From the NCBI GenBank assembly GCA_039888615.1, contig JBDQQS010000004.1: DNA of 64,000 nt. The stretch is one strand, 5' to 3'. This DNA comes from Flavimaribacter sp039888615. GTDB taxonomy: Bacteria; Pseudomonadota; Alphaproteobacteria; Rhizobiales; Rhizobiaceae. The notes beneath the pieces are model-generated. The model had not been told where the DNA came from. It saw nothing but the letters and a program-made list of their open reading frames with translations, and ran no database searches. The position numbers and the translations under genes are program-made. This document shows positions 1-8,934 of the stretch, in pieces (position 1 is the first letter of the stretch; each line of letters starts with the position of its first letter).

Positions 1-759
1 AGCCACGAAATCGCCAGTCTGCTGCCTGCAACGCTCGAACTGGTAATCGCGACGGTCTTCCTCATCGTCGTCATCTCGATACCGCTCGGCGTAATGACGG
101 CGCGCCATCGCAACAGCTGGATCGATAATGTCGGCCGCTTCTTCTCAATCGTCGGCGTCACCATGCCGAGTTTCCTCTTTGCCATTTTGCTTCAGCTTGT
201 CGCCGCGAGCTTCATGCCAGACTGGCCCGTGATCGGCCGCATCAACTATTCGCTGGACATCCCTGCAGGGCCAACCGGACTGCTGGTCGTGGATTCGATC
301 CTCCACGGACGCTGGGACGTTCTGGGAAGCGCCCTGAAACATCTGGCGTTTCCGGCGCTTGCGCTCGCCATGGCCGGCATCGGCCAGATCACGCGCATCA
401 CCCGCTCGGCGATGATAGAGCATCAGCGCCGCGATCATGTGCTCACGCTCAAATCCTTCGGCGTGCCGGAACGCGTGATCATCTTCCGCTACCTGCTCAA
501 GCTGTCCTCGATTGCGCCGCTCACGATCATGGGGCTCGAATTCGCGTCGCTCATCGGCAACGCCTTCGTCGTCGAGATGGTGTTTTCCTGGGGCGGTTTC
601 GCGTCCTACGGGCTCGAGGCGATCCTGCAGAAAGACCTCAACGCCGTCATGGCCGTGGTGCTCGTCTCGGGCCTGTTCTTCGTGATCGCCAATCTGGTCA
701 TCGATATCGCGCTGATGGTGATCGACCCGCGGCTGCGTTTCAAGGAGGCCGGAGTATGA
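1..759 (+). CDS. ABC transporter permease, DppB-type (5' end cut by window)
   Basis: The reading frame is open from the first base of the window (it begins SHEIASLLPATLELV), so the true start lies upstream. It is the C-terminal part of an inner-membrane permease of the peptide/nickel (DppB/OppB) family. At least four hydrophobic segments are visible, with the permease coupling loop near residues 135-165 (RSAMIEHQRRDHVLTLKSFG). The gene overlaps the DppC-type gene by 4 bases, as is usual for translationally coupled permease pairs. With the genes at 756, 1635 and 7122 it makes a complete importer. Confidence 0.9.
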   Translation, partial: SHEIASLLPATLELVIATVFLIVVISIPLGVMTARHRNSWIDNVGRFFSIVGVTMPSFLFAILLQLVAASFMPDWPVIGRINYSLDIPAGPTGLLVVDSILHGRWDVLGSALKHLAFPALALAMAGIGQITRITRSAMIEHQRRDHVLTLKSFGVPERVIIFRYLLKLSSIAPLTIMGLEFASLIGNAFVVEMVFSWGGFASYGLEAILQKDLNAVMAVVLVSGLFFVIANLVIDIALMVIDPRLRFKEAGV

Positions 760-1631
760 GCGCTGTCGCCGAAAGCGAGCCAAAGGCCCTCAGCGCCGGC
801 TACATGGCCTGGTACAGGTTCAGCCGCAATCCGGCGGCGCTCATCGGCGCACTCATGGTCATCTCCGTGATCCTGCTCGCCATATTCGCGCCGCTGATCG
901 CCCCCTATCCGGACGACGTCGGGGCGAAGGTCGATTTCCGGTCCCGGCATATGGCGCCTGACTGGGCGCACTGGATGGGTACTGACAAGGTCGGCCGCGA
1001 TATCCTCACACGCGTGATATTCGGTTTTCGCGTCTCGCTGCTGCTTGTGATCGGCGTGCTCGGCGTCGCCGTTCCGGTCGGGGCGGTGCTCGGCATGCTC
1101 GCTGGCTTTTTCAGCGGCGCCGTCGAGAAGATCATTTCCGGCTTCACCAACGTGATGCTGGCCATTCCGCCGCTGGTCATGGCGCTCGCCATCGGCAATG
1201 TGCTCGAGCCCAATCTCGTCAATGCGATGCTCGCCATCACCTTCCTCTGGTGGACCTGGCATGCGCGGCTCGTTTACCGCGTTTCCAAATCGATCGCCGC
1301 GGAAGACTACATCGAGGCGGCCCGGCTTGCCGGCGCCAGTCACTGGCATATCCTCACGCGCGAAATCCTGCCGAACTGCGTTTCGGTGATTTCCGTCAAG
1401 ACCACGCTGGACGCCGCCTTCGTCATCCTGTTCGGCGCGACGCTCTCCTTCCTCGGCCTTGGTGTGAAGCCCCCGACTCCGGATCTCGGCACCATGGTCG
1501 CCGACGGCCGGCAATTCCTGCCGGAAATGTGGTGGGGCGTGCTCGGGCCGGGCTTTGCGATCTTCTACGCAACCCTCGGCTTCAATCTGCTGGGCGACGG
1601 CCTGCGCGACATGTTCGACGTGGAAGTCTGA
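756..1631 (+). CDS. ABC transporter permease, DppC-type
   Basis: The 291-residue inner-membrane protein has the DppC/OppC layout: a cytoplasmic N-terminus, TM1 at about residues 33-55, a periplasmic loop containing the family signature HWMGTDKVGRDILTRVIFG (about 72-90), then a bundle of TM helices with the EAA coupling loop EAARLAGASHWHILTREILP near 187-206. It starts inside the last codons of the preceding permease gene and ends 3 bases before the ATPase gene, so the three are one operon. The substrate is not shown by the sequence; the enclosed hydantoinase-type genes suggest a cyclic amide or modified dipeptide. Confidence 0.93.
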   Translation: MSAVAESEPKALSAGYMAWYRFSRNPAALIGALMVISVILLAIFAPLIAPYPDDVGAKVDFRSRHMAPDWAHWMGTDKVGRDILTRVIFGFRVSLLLVIGVLGVAVPVGAVLGMLAGFFSGAVEKIISGFTNVMLAIPPLVMALAIGNVLEPNLVNAMLAITFLWWTWHARLVYRVSKSIAAEDYIEAARLAGASHWHILTREILPNCVSVISVKTTLDAAFVILFGATLSFLGLGVKPPTPDLGTMVADGRQFLPEMWWGVLGPGFAIFYATLGFNLLGDGLRDMFDVEV

Positions 1632-1634
1632 ACC

Positions 1635-3314
1635 ATGAGCGCTCTGCTTCAGATCAAGGATCTCGATGTCTCCTTCATGACCTACGGCTACCGCAGCCAC
1701 ATTCTGAAAAATGTCTCGCTCGAAGTGCCTGTAGGCGGACGCGTAGCCTTGATCGGCGAGACGGGCTCGGGAAAATCCGTGACCAGCAAGGCCGTGCTCG
1801 GAACCCTGCCGGACAACGCGACGGTCGAGGGCGGTTCGATCCGCTTTGCCGGCGATGACCTGCTGCATCTTCCCCAGAGCAAGCGCGACGCGCTGAAGGG
1901 CACGGCCTTCTCGATCATCATGCAGGATCCGTTGAGCTCGTTCAATCCGGTGTTCCGCATCGGCCGGCATCTCGACGACGTGATCTATTTCGCGGACCGT
2001 CGCCTCGGCGAGAAATCAGACGCCGCCGATCGCCGCCAGCGTATCCACACAGTGTTGCGCCAGGTGCAGCTCGCCGATCCCGAGCGCGTCTGCCGCGCCT
2101 ATCCCTCGCAGCTTTCCGGAGGCATGCGGCAACGCGTTCTCATCGCGCTTGCGCTGCTCCATCAGCCGAAACTTCTGATCGCTGACGAACCAGGCACCGC
2201 CCTTGACGTGACGACCCAGGACGAGATCATGAAGCTGATCAACCGGCTGGTCTCCGACAACGGGCTGACGCTGCTCATGATCACGCATAATCTCGGCGTC
2301 GTGCGCAAGATGGCCGACGACATCTACGTCATGCGCAAGGGCGAGATCGTCGAACACGGCACGCTCGCCACCATCTTCCAGACGCCGCAGCAGGCCTACA
2401 CGAAGCAATTGATCGCTGCGATCCCGCCGCTCTACGGCCCGAAGGTCGTGGATCAAAAGCCGGTCGAAGCGGAAACCGTCGTTGAACTCTCGGCCGTCAC
2501 CAAGGTGTTCGAGGAGAAGTTCCTGTTTACCCGCGGCGCCGGACACACGGCCGTCCGCGACGTGTCCCTGAAGATCCGCCGCGGCGAGATCTTCGGCCTC
2601 GCCGGAGAATCCGGTTCCGGCAAGACGACCGTCGCCCGCATGATCATGGGGCTGATCCGGCCGAGCAGCGGACGGATCGTCGTTGACGGGCGCGATGTCT
2701 CGCAGGCCGGTCGCGACAGCGCCTTCCGACGCAAGATCCAGATCGTCTACCAGAACCCGGGCACGTCGCTCAATCCCAAGCGAACCGTCGGGCAGACGCT
2801 CACCGTGCCGCTGCAGTTTTCGGGCGCCAGGCGCGGCGCGCTCAACGAACGGATCGAAAAGCTGCTGGCGCAGGTGGAGCTACCGGCGCATTTCACGTCG
2901 AAGTATCCGCATGAATTGTCGGGCGGTCAGAAACAGCGCGTGGCGATCGCGCGAGCGCTTGCGGCCGATCCGGAAATTCTGGTGCTCGACGAGCCGACGT
3001 CCGCGCTTGACGTGTCGGTGCAGAAGAACGTCATCGATCTCTTGCACAGGCTGCGCGACGAACTCGGCCTGACCTTCCTGTTCATTTCCCATGACCTTTC
3101 GCTGATGCGCAATTTTTGCAGCCAGATCGCCATCATGCTGAAGGGCGAAATCGTCGAGGCGGGCGAACCCCGCACGGTGTTTGGCGATCCGCAACACCCA
3201 TACACCCGCGCGCTGATCGCCGCCGTTCCGGTGATGAGCGATGCGGAAGACAATTTGAAACCCAAGACAAGCCGGGAAGACCAGCAGCGGTATCTTGCCG
3301 ATGCCGTGACCTGA
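1635..3314 (+). CDS. Fused double ABC ATPase (DppD-DppF type)
   Basis: This 559-residue cytoplasmic ATPase joins two nucleotide-binding domains that are separate in Escherichia coli DppD/DppF. Domain 1 has Walker A GETGSGKS (about 41-48), signature LSGGMRQR and Walker B LLIADEPGTALD. Domain 2 has Walker A GESGSGKTT (about 325-333), signature LSGGQKQR and Walker B ILVLDEPTSALD. Each domain ends with the oligopeptide-type C-terminal extension (HPYTRALIAAVP in domain 2), as in YejF/GsiA-type fused ATPases. It powers the two permeases directly upstream. Confidence 0.95.
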   Translation: MSALLQIKDLDVSFMTYGYRSHILKNVSLEVPVGGRVALIGETGSGKSVTSKAVLGTLPDNATVEGGSIRFAGDDLLHLPQSKRDALKGTAFSIIMQDPLSSFNPVFRIGRHLDDVIYFADRRLGEKSDAADRRQRIHTVLRQVQLADPERVCRAYPSQLSGGMRQRVLIALALLHQPKLLIADEPGTALDVTTQDEIMKLINRLVSDNGLTLLMITHNLGVVRKMADDIYVMRKGEIVEHGTLATIFQTPQQAYTKQLIAAIPPLYGPKVVDQKPVEAETVVELSAVTKVFEEKFLFTRGAGHTAVRDVSLKIRRGEIFGLAGESGSGKTTVARMIMGLIRPSSGRIVVDGRDVSQAGRDSAFRRKIQIVYQNPGTSLNPKRTVGQTLTVPLQFSGARRGALNERIEKLLAQVELPAHFTSKYPHELSGGQKQRVAIARALAADPEILVLDEPTSALDVSVQKNVIDLLHRLRDELGLTFLFISHDLSLMRNFCSQIAIMLKGEIVEAGEPRTVFGDPQHPYTRALIAAVPVMSDAEDNLKPKTSREDQQRYLADAVT

Positions 3315-3340
3315 ACCGGTTGCCTACACAGGAGAGAAGC

Positions 3341-4900
3341 GTGCTTAGATTAGGGATCGATGTTGGCGGAACGAATACCGATGCGGTGATCATGCGAGGT
3401 CGCCAGGTCCTGTCGGGCTTCAAGGCGTCGACGACGCAGGACGTGACCACCGGCGTGCTGGATGCGCTGGAAGGCGCCATCGACAAGGCCGGCGTCGATC
3501 GCGCCGACATCGGCAATGTGATGATCGGCACGACCCATTTCACGAACGCGGTCATCGAGCGCAAGCACATCAACCCGGTCGCCGCCATTCGTCTCGGGCT
3601 GCCGGCGACCGCGTGTCTGCCACCCATGGTCGACTGGCCGGACGATCTGCGCGAGGCGGTTGGCAATCACGGTTATCTGGTGCGCGGCGGATACGAGTTC
3701 GACGGTCGCGAGATCGCTCCGCTGGACGAGGCAGAGATCGACCGTATCGGCGACGACATCAATACCCGCAAGATCAAGGTCGCGGCCATCAGCTCCGTCT
3801 TCAGCCCGATCAACCAGGCGATGGAAACGGCTGCGCGCGACCGGCTGCTGCAGAAAAGCCCCGATGTTTCGGTCGTTCTTTCCAGCGATATCGGCCGCAT
3901 CGGTCTTCTGGAGCGCGAAAGCGCGGCGATCATGAACGCCAGTCTGTTGGCGCTCAGCGACCGCACCGTCGAAGCCTTCGCCGAAGCGCTGAAATCGGCG
4001 GGTCTGACCTGTCCCTTCTATATCACCCAGAACGACGGCACGCTGATGGCGGCCGACATGGTGCGACGTTTCCCGGTTTTGACATTCGCCTCAGGCCCGA
4101 CCAATTCCATGCGCGGCGCGGCGTTCCTGACCGGCGAGCGTGACGGCATCGTCGTTGACATTGGCGGCACCACCACCGACGTAGGCGCGCTCCAGCACGG
4201 CTTTCCGCGCCAGGCGGCGACCGTCGTCGACATCGGCGGCGTGCGGACGAATTTCCGCATGCCGGATGTGTTCTCAATCGGCCTCGGCGGTGGTTCGCTC
4301 GTACGCAAGAACGCAGACGGCGACATCACCGTCGGCCCGCAATCCGTGGGCTACCGGATCACAAGCGAAGCGCTCGTTTTCGGCGGCGACACGTTGACTG
4401 CGACCGATATCGCAATCGCCAGGGGCGAGGCCGATTTCGGCGATCGCGCCGCTGTCGCCAGTATCGAAGCAGCCACACTGGATGGCGCCCGCGCGGCAAT
4501 GACAGGAATGCTGGAGCGCGCCGTCGAGCGCAGCCGGATTTCTCCGGAGCCCATTCCGGTCATTGCCGTGGGCGGCGGGTCGATCCTGATGCCTGACCAG
4601 CTCGGCGATCTCCAGGTCATCCGGCCGGAGAACTTCGCGGTCGCCAATGCAGTGGGCGCCGCGATCGCGCAAATCAGCGGCGAAGTGGATCGCATCTACT
4701 CGCTGGAAAACGGCCTGACTCGCGACATCTGCCTCAAACAGGCCGAGGAGGAGGCGACAAAGAAGGCCGTCGAGTCAGGCGCTGTCGCCGAGACCATCGA
4801 GACGATCGAACGCGAAGACGTGCCGCTCGCCTATCTTCCCGGCAACGCCACGCGCATTCACGTCAAGGTGGTCGGCGAAATGGGGGGGCTCGATGCTTAG
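3341..4900 (+). CDS. Hydantoinase/oxoprolinase (HyuA-type) family protein
   Basis: The chosen start is GTG at 3341, behind GGAGAG at 3331-3336; an open frame runs further upstream but overlaps the ATPase gene. The 519-residue product begins LRLGIDVGGTNTDAV, the phosphate-1 loop of the ASKHA (actin-like ATPase) fold, and has the second loop VDIGGTTTDVG near residue 270 and a late glycine-rich loop IAVGGGSILM. This matches the ATP-dependent hydantoinase/oxoprolinase A subunit, which opens cyclic amides, but it is shorter than typical HyuA (near 690 residues). It lacks a HyuB partner and is instead followed by two DUF917 genes. The substrate is unknown. Confidence 0.88.
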   Translation: MLRLGIDVGGTNTDAVIMRGRQVLSGFKASTTQDVTTGVLDALEGAIDKAGVDRADIGNVMIGTTHFTNAVIERKHINPVAAIRLGLPATACLPPMVDWPDDLREAVGNHGYLVRGGYEFDGREIAPLDEAEIDRIGDDINTRKIKVAAISSVFSPINQAMETAARDRLLQKSPDVSVVLSSDIGRIGLLERESAAIMNASLLALSDRTVEAFAEALKSAGLTCPFYITQNDGTLMAADMVRRFPVLTFASGPTNSMRGAAFLTGERDGIVVDIGGTTTDVGALQHGFPRQAATVVDIGGVRTNFRMPDVFSIGLGGGSLVRKNADGDITVGPQSVGYRITSEALVFGGDTLTATDIAIARGEADFGDRAAVASIEAATLDGARAAMTGMLERAVERSRISPEPIPVIAVGGGSILMPDQLGDLQVIRPENFAVANAVGAAIAQISGEVDRIYSLENGLTRDICLKQAEEEATKKAVESGAVAETIETIEREDVPLAYLPGNATRIHVKVVGEMGGLDA

Positions 4901-6014
4901 CAGGCAGTCCGAAATGCGAGTCGTCACCGAAGAGGATATCGACGCGCTGGAAATCGGTTCGGCGATCCTCGGCACCGGCGGCGGCGGCAATCCCTATATC
5001 GGCAAGCTGCGCGCGAAACAGGTTCTGCGGGAAGGTCGCCAGATGCGGATCCTGCCGCTGCAGGCTCTTCCGGATGACGCCAAGGTGGTTTCGCTCGGCG
5101 GCATCGGCGCGCCGCTCGTCTCGCATGAGCGCATCAAGGAGGGCCGTGAAGGCCTGCGCTGCGTGCGCGCGCTCGAGGAGCGCTTCGGCTTCAGGATCGA
5201 CGCCATCGCCTGCGAGGAGATCGGCGGACAGAACAGCATGGAGCCGCTGATCATCGCGGCGCTCGCCGGACTGCCGGTCGTAGACTGCGACGGCATGGGG
5301 CGGGCCTTTCCGGAAATGCAGATGACGACCTATTCCATCTACGGCCATTGCAGCACGCCCAGCGTCATGTGCGATTGCCACGGCAATGTCGTGACTTTCG
5401 ATCACGCGGTTTCGGAGCTTTGGCACGAAAAGATGGCGCGCGCCTGCGTGGTGGCGCAGGGCGGTTCGTCAACACTGGCGAGCGCGCCGATGGACGGCAT
5501 TTTCGTGAAGCGGTTCGCCATACCGGATTCCTACACCAAGGCGATTTCGCTCGGACGCACAGTTCGCTCCGCCCAGAAGCGCAACGAGGATCCCGTGCAG
5601 GCGATCTGCGCTTTTGAGCACGGCAAGCAGGTCTTCACTGGAAAGATCGTCGATCTCAAGAGACACCTCAAAGGCGGTTTCGTCCGCGGCGAGGCGGTAC
5701 TTGACGGTTTCGATGATTTTCAGGGCGATACGGCGCAAATCGACATCCAGAACGAGTACCTCGTGTTCACCCGCAACGGTGTGGTCGAGGTCATCGTGCC
5801 GGACCTCGTCGTCATTCTCGACAACGATACGGGCGAGGCGATTTCCACGGAAATGTTGCGATATGGCCAGCGGGTCAGCGTTCTGGCGCTGCCGTGCCAT
5901 CCGCTCCTCCGCTCTCCGGAAGCGCTCAAGGTGGTCGGGCCGTCAGGCTTTGGACTGGGTCATCTGACCTACCGGCCGATGGAGGATACGAACAGGAAGG
6001 ATATTCCGGCATGA
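4893..6014 (+). CDS. DUF917 (S-methyl-thiohydantoin desulfurase-type) protein, copy 1
   Basis: The 373-residue cytoplasmic protein belongs to the DUF917 family, also called S-methyl-thiohydantoin desulfurase domain proteins. Recognisable stretches are GTGGGGNPYIGKL near residues 29-41, the acidic DCDGMGRAFPEMQMTTYSI near 130-148, and a C-terminal domain with EAVLDGFDDFQG. It overlaps the HyuA-type gene by 8 bases and the second DUF917 gene by 4, so all three are probably made together. The family commonly travels with HyuA-type proteins; the exact reaction here is not shown. Confidence 0.88.
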   Translation: MLSRQSEMRVVTEEDIDALEIGSAILGTGGGGNPYIGKLRAKQVLREGRQMRILPLQALPDDAKVVSLGGIGAPLVSHERIKEGREGLRCVRALEERFGFRIDAIACEEIGGQNSMEPLIIAALAGLPVVDCDGMGRAFPEMQMTTYSIYGHCSTPSVMCDCHGNVVTFDHAVSELWHEKMARACVVAQGGSSTLASAPMDGIFVKRFAIPDSYTKAISLGRTVRSAQKRNEDPVQAICAFEHGKQVFTGKIVDLKRHLKGGFVRGEAVLDGFDDFQGDTAQIDIQNEYLVFTRNGVVEVIVPDLVVILDNDTGEAISTEMLRYGQRVSVLALPCHPLLRSPEALKVVGPSGFGLGHLTYRPMEDTNRKDIPA

Positions 6015-7105
6015 GCGGATTTGTCATCAATGCAGAAGACATGGAGGCGATCGCCACGGGCGGCGCGTTTCTGGGAACCGGCGGGGGAGGCGATCCCTAT
6101 ATCGGAAAGCTGATGGCGCAGGCGGCCATCGCCGAATACGGGCCGGTCAGCGTGATCGACGTCGAGGACGTTGCAGACGACGCGCTGTGCGTGCCGGTCT
6201 GCATGATGGGCGCGCCGACGGTCATGGTCGAGAAACTGCCGAACGGCAAGGAAGCCCGCGAGGCGCTGGCCCAGCTCGAGGCGTTTCTCGGACGCAAGGC
6301 GGATGCGTTGATCTGCGTCGAGGCCGGCGGCCTCAACTCCACGATCCCTTTCGCGGTAGCTTCTGCGACAGGCCTGCCGCTGATCGACGGCGACGGCATG
6401 GGCCGGGCCTTTCCGGAAATCCAGATGGTCAGTTTCACCATGCAGGACGTTTCGGCGACTCCGATGGTGATTGCCGACGAAAAAGGCAACAGCTCGGTTC
6501 TCAATACCATCTCCAACGTATGGACTGAACGGCTGGCGCGCGTCCAGACCGTGCAGATGGGCGGATCCGCCCTGGTTGCCGTCTATCCCATGAGTGGCGT
6601 CGAGGTGAAGAAGAGCATTCTGCGCAACACCTTGTCGCTGATCCGGGAGGTCGGCCAGACGATCGCCTCGGAAAAGGCCAGCCGCCGCAACCCGGCGGAA
6701 GCGCTGATCAGGCGTCTTGACGGAAAGCGCCTGATGACCGGCCGCGTCGTCGATATCGAACGGCGCACCGAAGGCGGGTTCGCCCGCGGCACGGCGACGC
6801 TGAAAGGCATGGACCAGGATGAGGGCAGCACCTTCAAGGTCCATTTCCAGAACGAATTTCTCATCGCGCTCAACGATCGCGACGAAATGCTTGCCGTGAC
6901 GCCGGATCTGATCTGCGCGCTCGACGCCGATGGCGGCTTGCCGGTGACGACGGAGCAATTGCGCTTCGGTCTCGCCGTGACGTTGATCGGCCTGCCTTGC
7001 GATCCGAAATGGCGGTCCGAGGCGGGCGTCGATCTCGTTGGTCCCGGCTATTTCGGCTACGCGCAGACCTACGTTCCACTTGAAGAATTGCCAAACGGAA
7101 ACTGA
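6011..7105 (+). CDS. DUF917 (S-methyl-thiohydantoin desulfurase-type) protein, copy 2
   Basis: The start is the ATG that overlaps the previous stop (ATGA at 6011-6014), giving 364 residues. It is a clear paralogue of the preceding protein: GTGGGGDPYIGKL near residue 21, then LIDGDGMGRAFPEIQMVSF and a related C-terminal domain. The pair may form a heteromer or act on successive intermediates. It stands 16 bases before the periplasmic binding-protein gene of the same operon. Confidence 0.88.
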   Translation: MSGFVINAEDMEAIATGGAFLGTGGGGDPYIGKLMAQAAIAEYGPVSVIDVEDVADDALCVPVCMMGAPTVMVEKLPNGKEAREALAQLEAFLGRKADALICVEAGGLNSTIPFAVASATGLPLIDGDGMGRAFPEIQMVSFTMQDVSATPMVIADEKGNSSVLNTISNVWTERLARVQTVQMGGSALVAVYPMSGVEVKKSILRNTLSLIREVGQTIASEKASRRNPAEALIRRLDGKRLMTGRVVDIERRTEGGFARGTATLKGMDQDEGSTFKVHFQNEFLIALNDRDEMLAVTPDLICALDADGGLPVTTEQLRFGLAVTLIGLPCDPKWRSEAGVDLVGPGYFGYAQTYVPLEELPNGN

Positions 7106-7121
7106 GAAAAGGAGAACGGAA

Positions 7122-8696
7122 ATGATGAAACTGGGACTTGGATTGGCCTGCGCCGCAGCGATTGCGGCGTCTACGGCCCTGACCGCGCCGGCGGTCGCTC
7201 AGGACAAGGTGTCGCTTGTCGTCAATACGGTGCAGATTTTCGGCACCATCGATCCGGCCAAGATCAATGACTACACGGAATACATGGCGGCGGTGAACCT
7301 CTATGATGGTCTGACGACGGTGAGCCCGGAAGGGCAGGTCGTCCCGCAACTCGCCGAAAGCTGGGAAGTCTCCGACGACAGCAAGACCTACACTTTCAAG
7401 CTGAAAGAAGGCGCGACTTTCCAGGACGGCAGTCCGGTCGAGGCCAAGGACGTCGTCTACACGATGAAGCGCCTGCTCGCGCTCAATGAAGGCCCGTCCT
7501 ATCTGTTCGCAGACCTGATCGCCGCCGACGCCGTCAAGGCGATCGACGACATGACGGTCGAAATCACGCTCAACAAGGTTTATTCGCCGTTCCTCACCAA
7601 CACGCCGCTGATCCTCGTCGTCAATTCGGATCTGCTGGCCGAGCAGGATGGCGAATGGGCCGAAACATATCTCGGCGACAATTCCGCCGGCGCCGGGCCT
7701 TACAAGCTCGACAACTGGACGCGCGGCGCACAGATGATGCTGAGCCGCTACGACGGCTATCACGCCGGTTGGCCGAACGAGAAGCCGATCGACGATCTGC
7801 GCTTCGTGGTCACCCGAGACGAGGCGACCGTCAAGGCGCTCGCCACCAAGGGCGAGCTCGGCATGTCCTCGCAATATCAGGGAAACGAGACCTATGAGGC
7901 GATCTCCAAACTGCCGAACTACAAGATCATCGCCGCCGATACGGCGACCGGCTTCTACATCAAGCTGAACAACCAGACCCCGCCGACCGACGACGTGCAT
8001 ATCCGCCGCGCCATCTCTTATGCGATGGACTACGACACAATCCGGGACGTCATCTATCCGGGCGGTCAGTTGAACGGGCCGCTGGCGCCTGTCTTCGCCG
8101 ACGCCTATCTCGACAGCCTGCCCGACACGGAATTCGACCTCGAAAAGGCCAAGGAAGAGGTCGCGAAGTCGAAATACGCAGGCTCAGAGCCGATCAAGAT
8201 CGTTCACAGCTACGTCGCCAAGACGGCCTTCGAGGAAGAGATCGGCCTGCTGTTCAAGTCGGCGCTGGAAATGATCGGCTTCGAGGTGGAACTGCAGCCC
8301 GAGCCCTGGAACCGCATCACCGAACTCGCCGCCTCCGTCGAGACGACGCCGAATGCGACCCAGGTCTTCTACGGTCCGACCTACCCGTCGCCGGATTCCG
8401 TCTTCTACGTCCAGTACCATTCCCGCGCCAAGGGAACCTGGTCGTCGATGGAATGGGTGATGGATCCCGAGATCGACGCGCTGATCGACAAGTCGCGCCA
8501 GACGACGGACATCGCCGAACAGAACATGCTCTACAAGGAAATCCAGCAGAAGCTCTACGACCGCCAGTCGGACGTCTTCCTGCTGACCCAGACGAAGCGC
8601 TTCGCGGCCAACAAGTGCCTGCAGGGCTACGCCTGGGTTCCGATGCAGAGCTGGGACACCGACTTCTCCCGCTTCTGGTGGAACTGCGACGAATAA
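7122..8696 (+). CDS. Periplasmic substrate-binding protein of Dpp-type ABC transporter
   Basis: The start at 7122 follows AAAGGAGAA (about 7108-7115). The 524-residue product has a Sec signal peptide (hydrophobic residues about 4-25, cleavage near APAVAQ-DK) and the family-5 extracellular solute-binding layout: NLYDGLTTVSPEGQVVPQLA near residue 60 and AESWEVSDDSKTYTFKLKEG next to it. It delivers substrate to the permeases at 1 and 756. Being last in the operon, it lies directly before a strong terminator at 8755. Confidence 0.94.
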   Translation: MMKLGLGLACAAAIAASTALTAPAVAQDKVSLVVNTVQIFGTIDPAKINDYTEYMAAVNLYDGLTTVSPEGQVVPQLAESWEVSDDSKTYTFKLKEGATFQDGSPVEAKDVVYTMKRLLALNEGPSYLFADLIAADAVKAIDDMTVEITLNKVYSPFLTNTPLILVVNSDLLAEQDGEWAETYLGDNSAGAGPYKLDNWTRGAQMMLSRYDGYHAGWPNEKPIDDLRFVVTRDEATVKALATKGELGMSSQYQGNETYEAISKLPNYKIIAADTATGFYIKLNNQTPPTDDVHIRRAISYAMDYDTIRDVIYPGGQLNGPLAPVFADAYLDSLPDTEFDLEKAKEEVAKSKYAGSEPIKIVHSYVAKTAFEEEIGLLFKSALEMIGFEVELQPEPWNRITELAASVETTPNATQVFYGPTYPSPDSVFYVQYHSRAKGTWSSMEWVMDPEIDALIDKSRQTTDIAEQNMLYKEIQQKLYDRQSDVFLLTQTKRFAANKCLQGYAWVPMQSWDTDFSRFWWNCDE

Positions 8697-8720
8697 GGAC
8701 TTTCCTGCAAAGGGTTCCCT

Positions 8721-8746
8721 CCGGGCGTTATCTCCCTGACGCCCGG
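8721..8746 (+). other. Hairpin upstream of the terminator
   Basis: CCGGGCGT (8721-8728) can pair with ACGCCCGG (8739-8746), 25 bases after the binding-protein stop codon. It has no T-tract of its own and stands immediately before the stronger terminator, so it may protect the mRNA 3' end. Confidence 0.6.
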
Positions 8747-8754
8747 CAACTGCG

Positions 8755-8782
8755 CCCCCGTTCGCTCGGACGGGGGTTTTTT
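8755..8782 (+). terminator. Rho-independent terminator of the Dpp/HyuA/DUF917 operon
   Basis: A 7-bp perfect stem (CCCCCGT at 8755-8761 with ACGGGGG at 8770-8776), an 8-base loop and six T residues at 8777-8782 form a textbook intrinsic terminator. It separates the first operon from the polyamine-type operon that starts at 8935. Confidence 0.92.
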
Positions 8783-8934
8783 CTTGGCGCTGCAATTGTC
8801 ACCAGCGCCATGGCTGGTTTGTGGACGGTCACAGATCTGTCGTAAATCCGCAATCAAAGTGACAACCCATGCGCCTATGAGCGCTACAGCACGTCCGCAC
8901 TGAACGTGTCTGTCAAACAACTGGGGGATCTGTC

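Noticed and set aside
606..1970. A 454-codon minus-strand frame opposite the Dpp permease and ATPase genes.
   Set aside because: Shadow of two membrane and ATPase genes; composition is His/Arg/Asp-rich with no domain.
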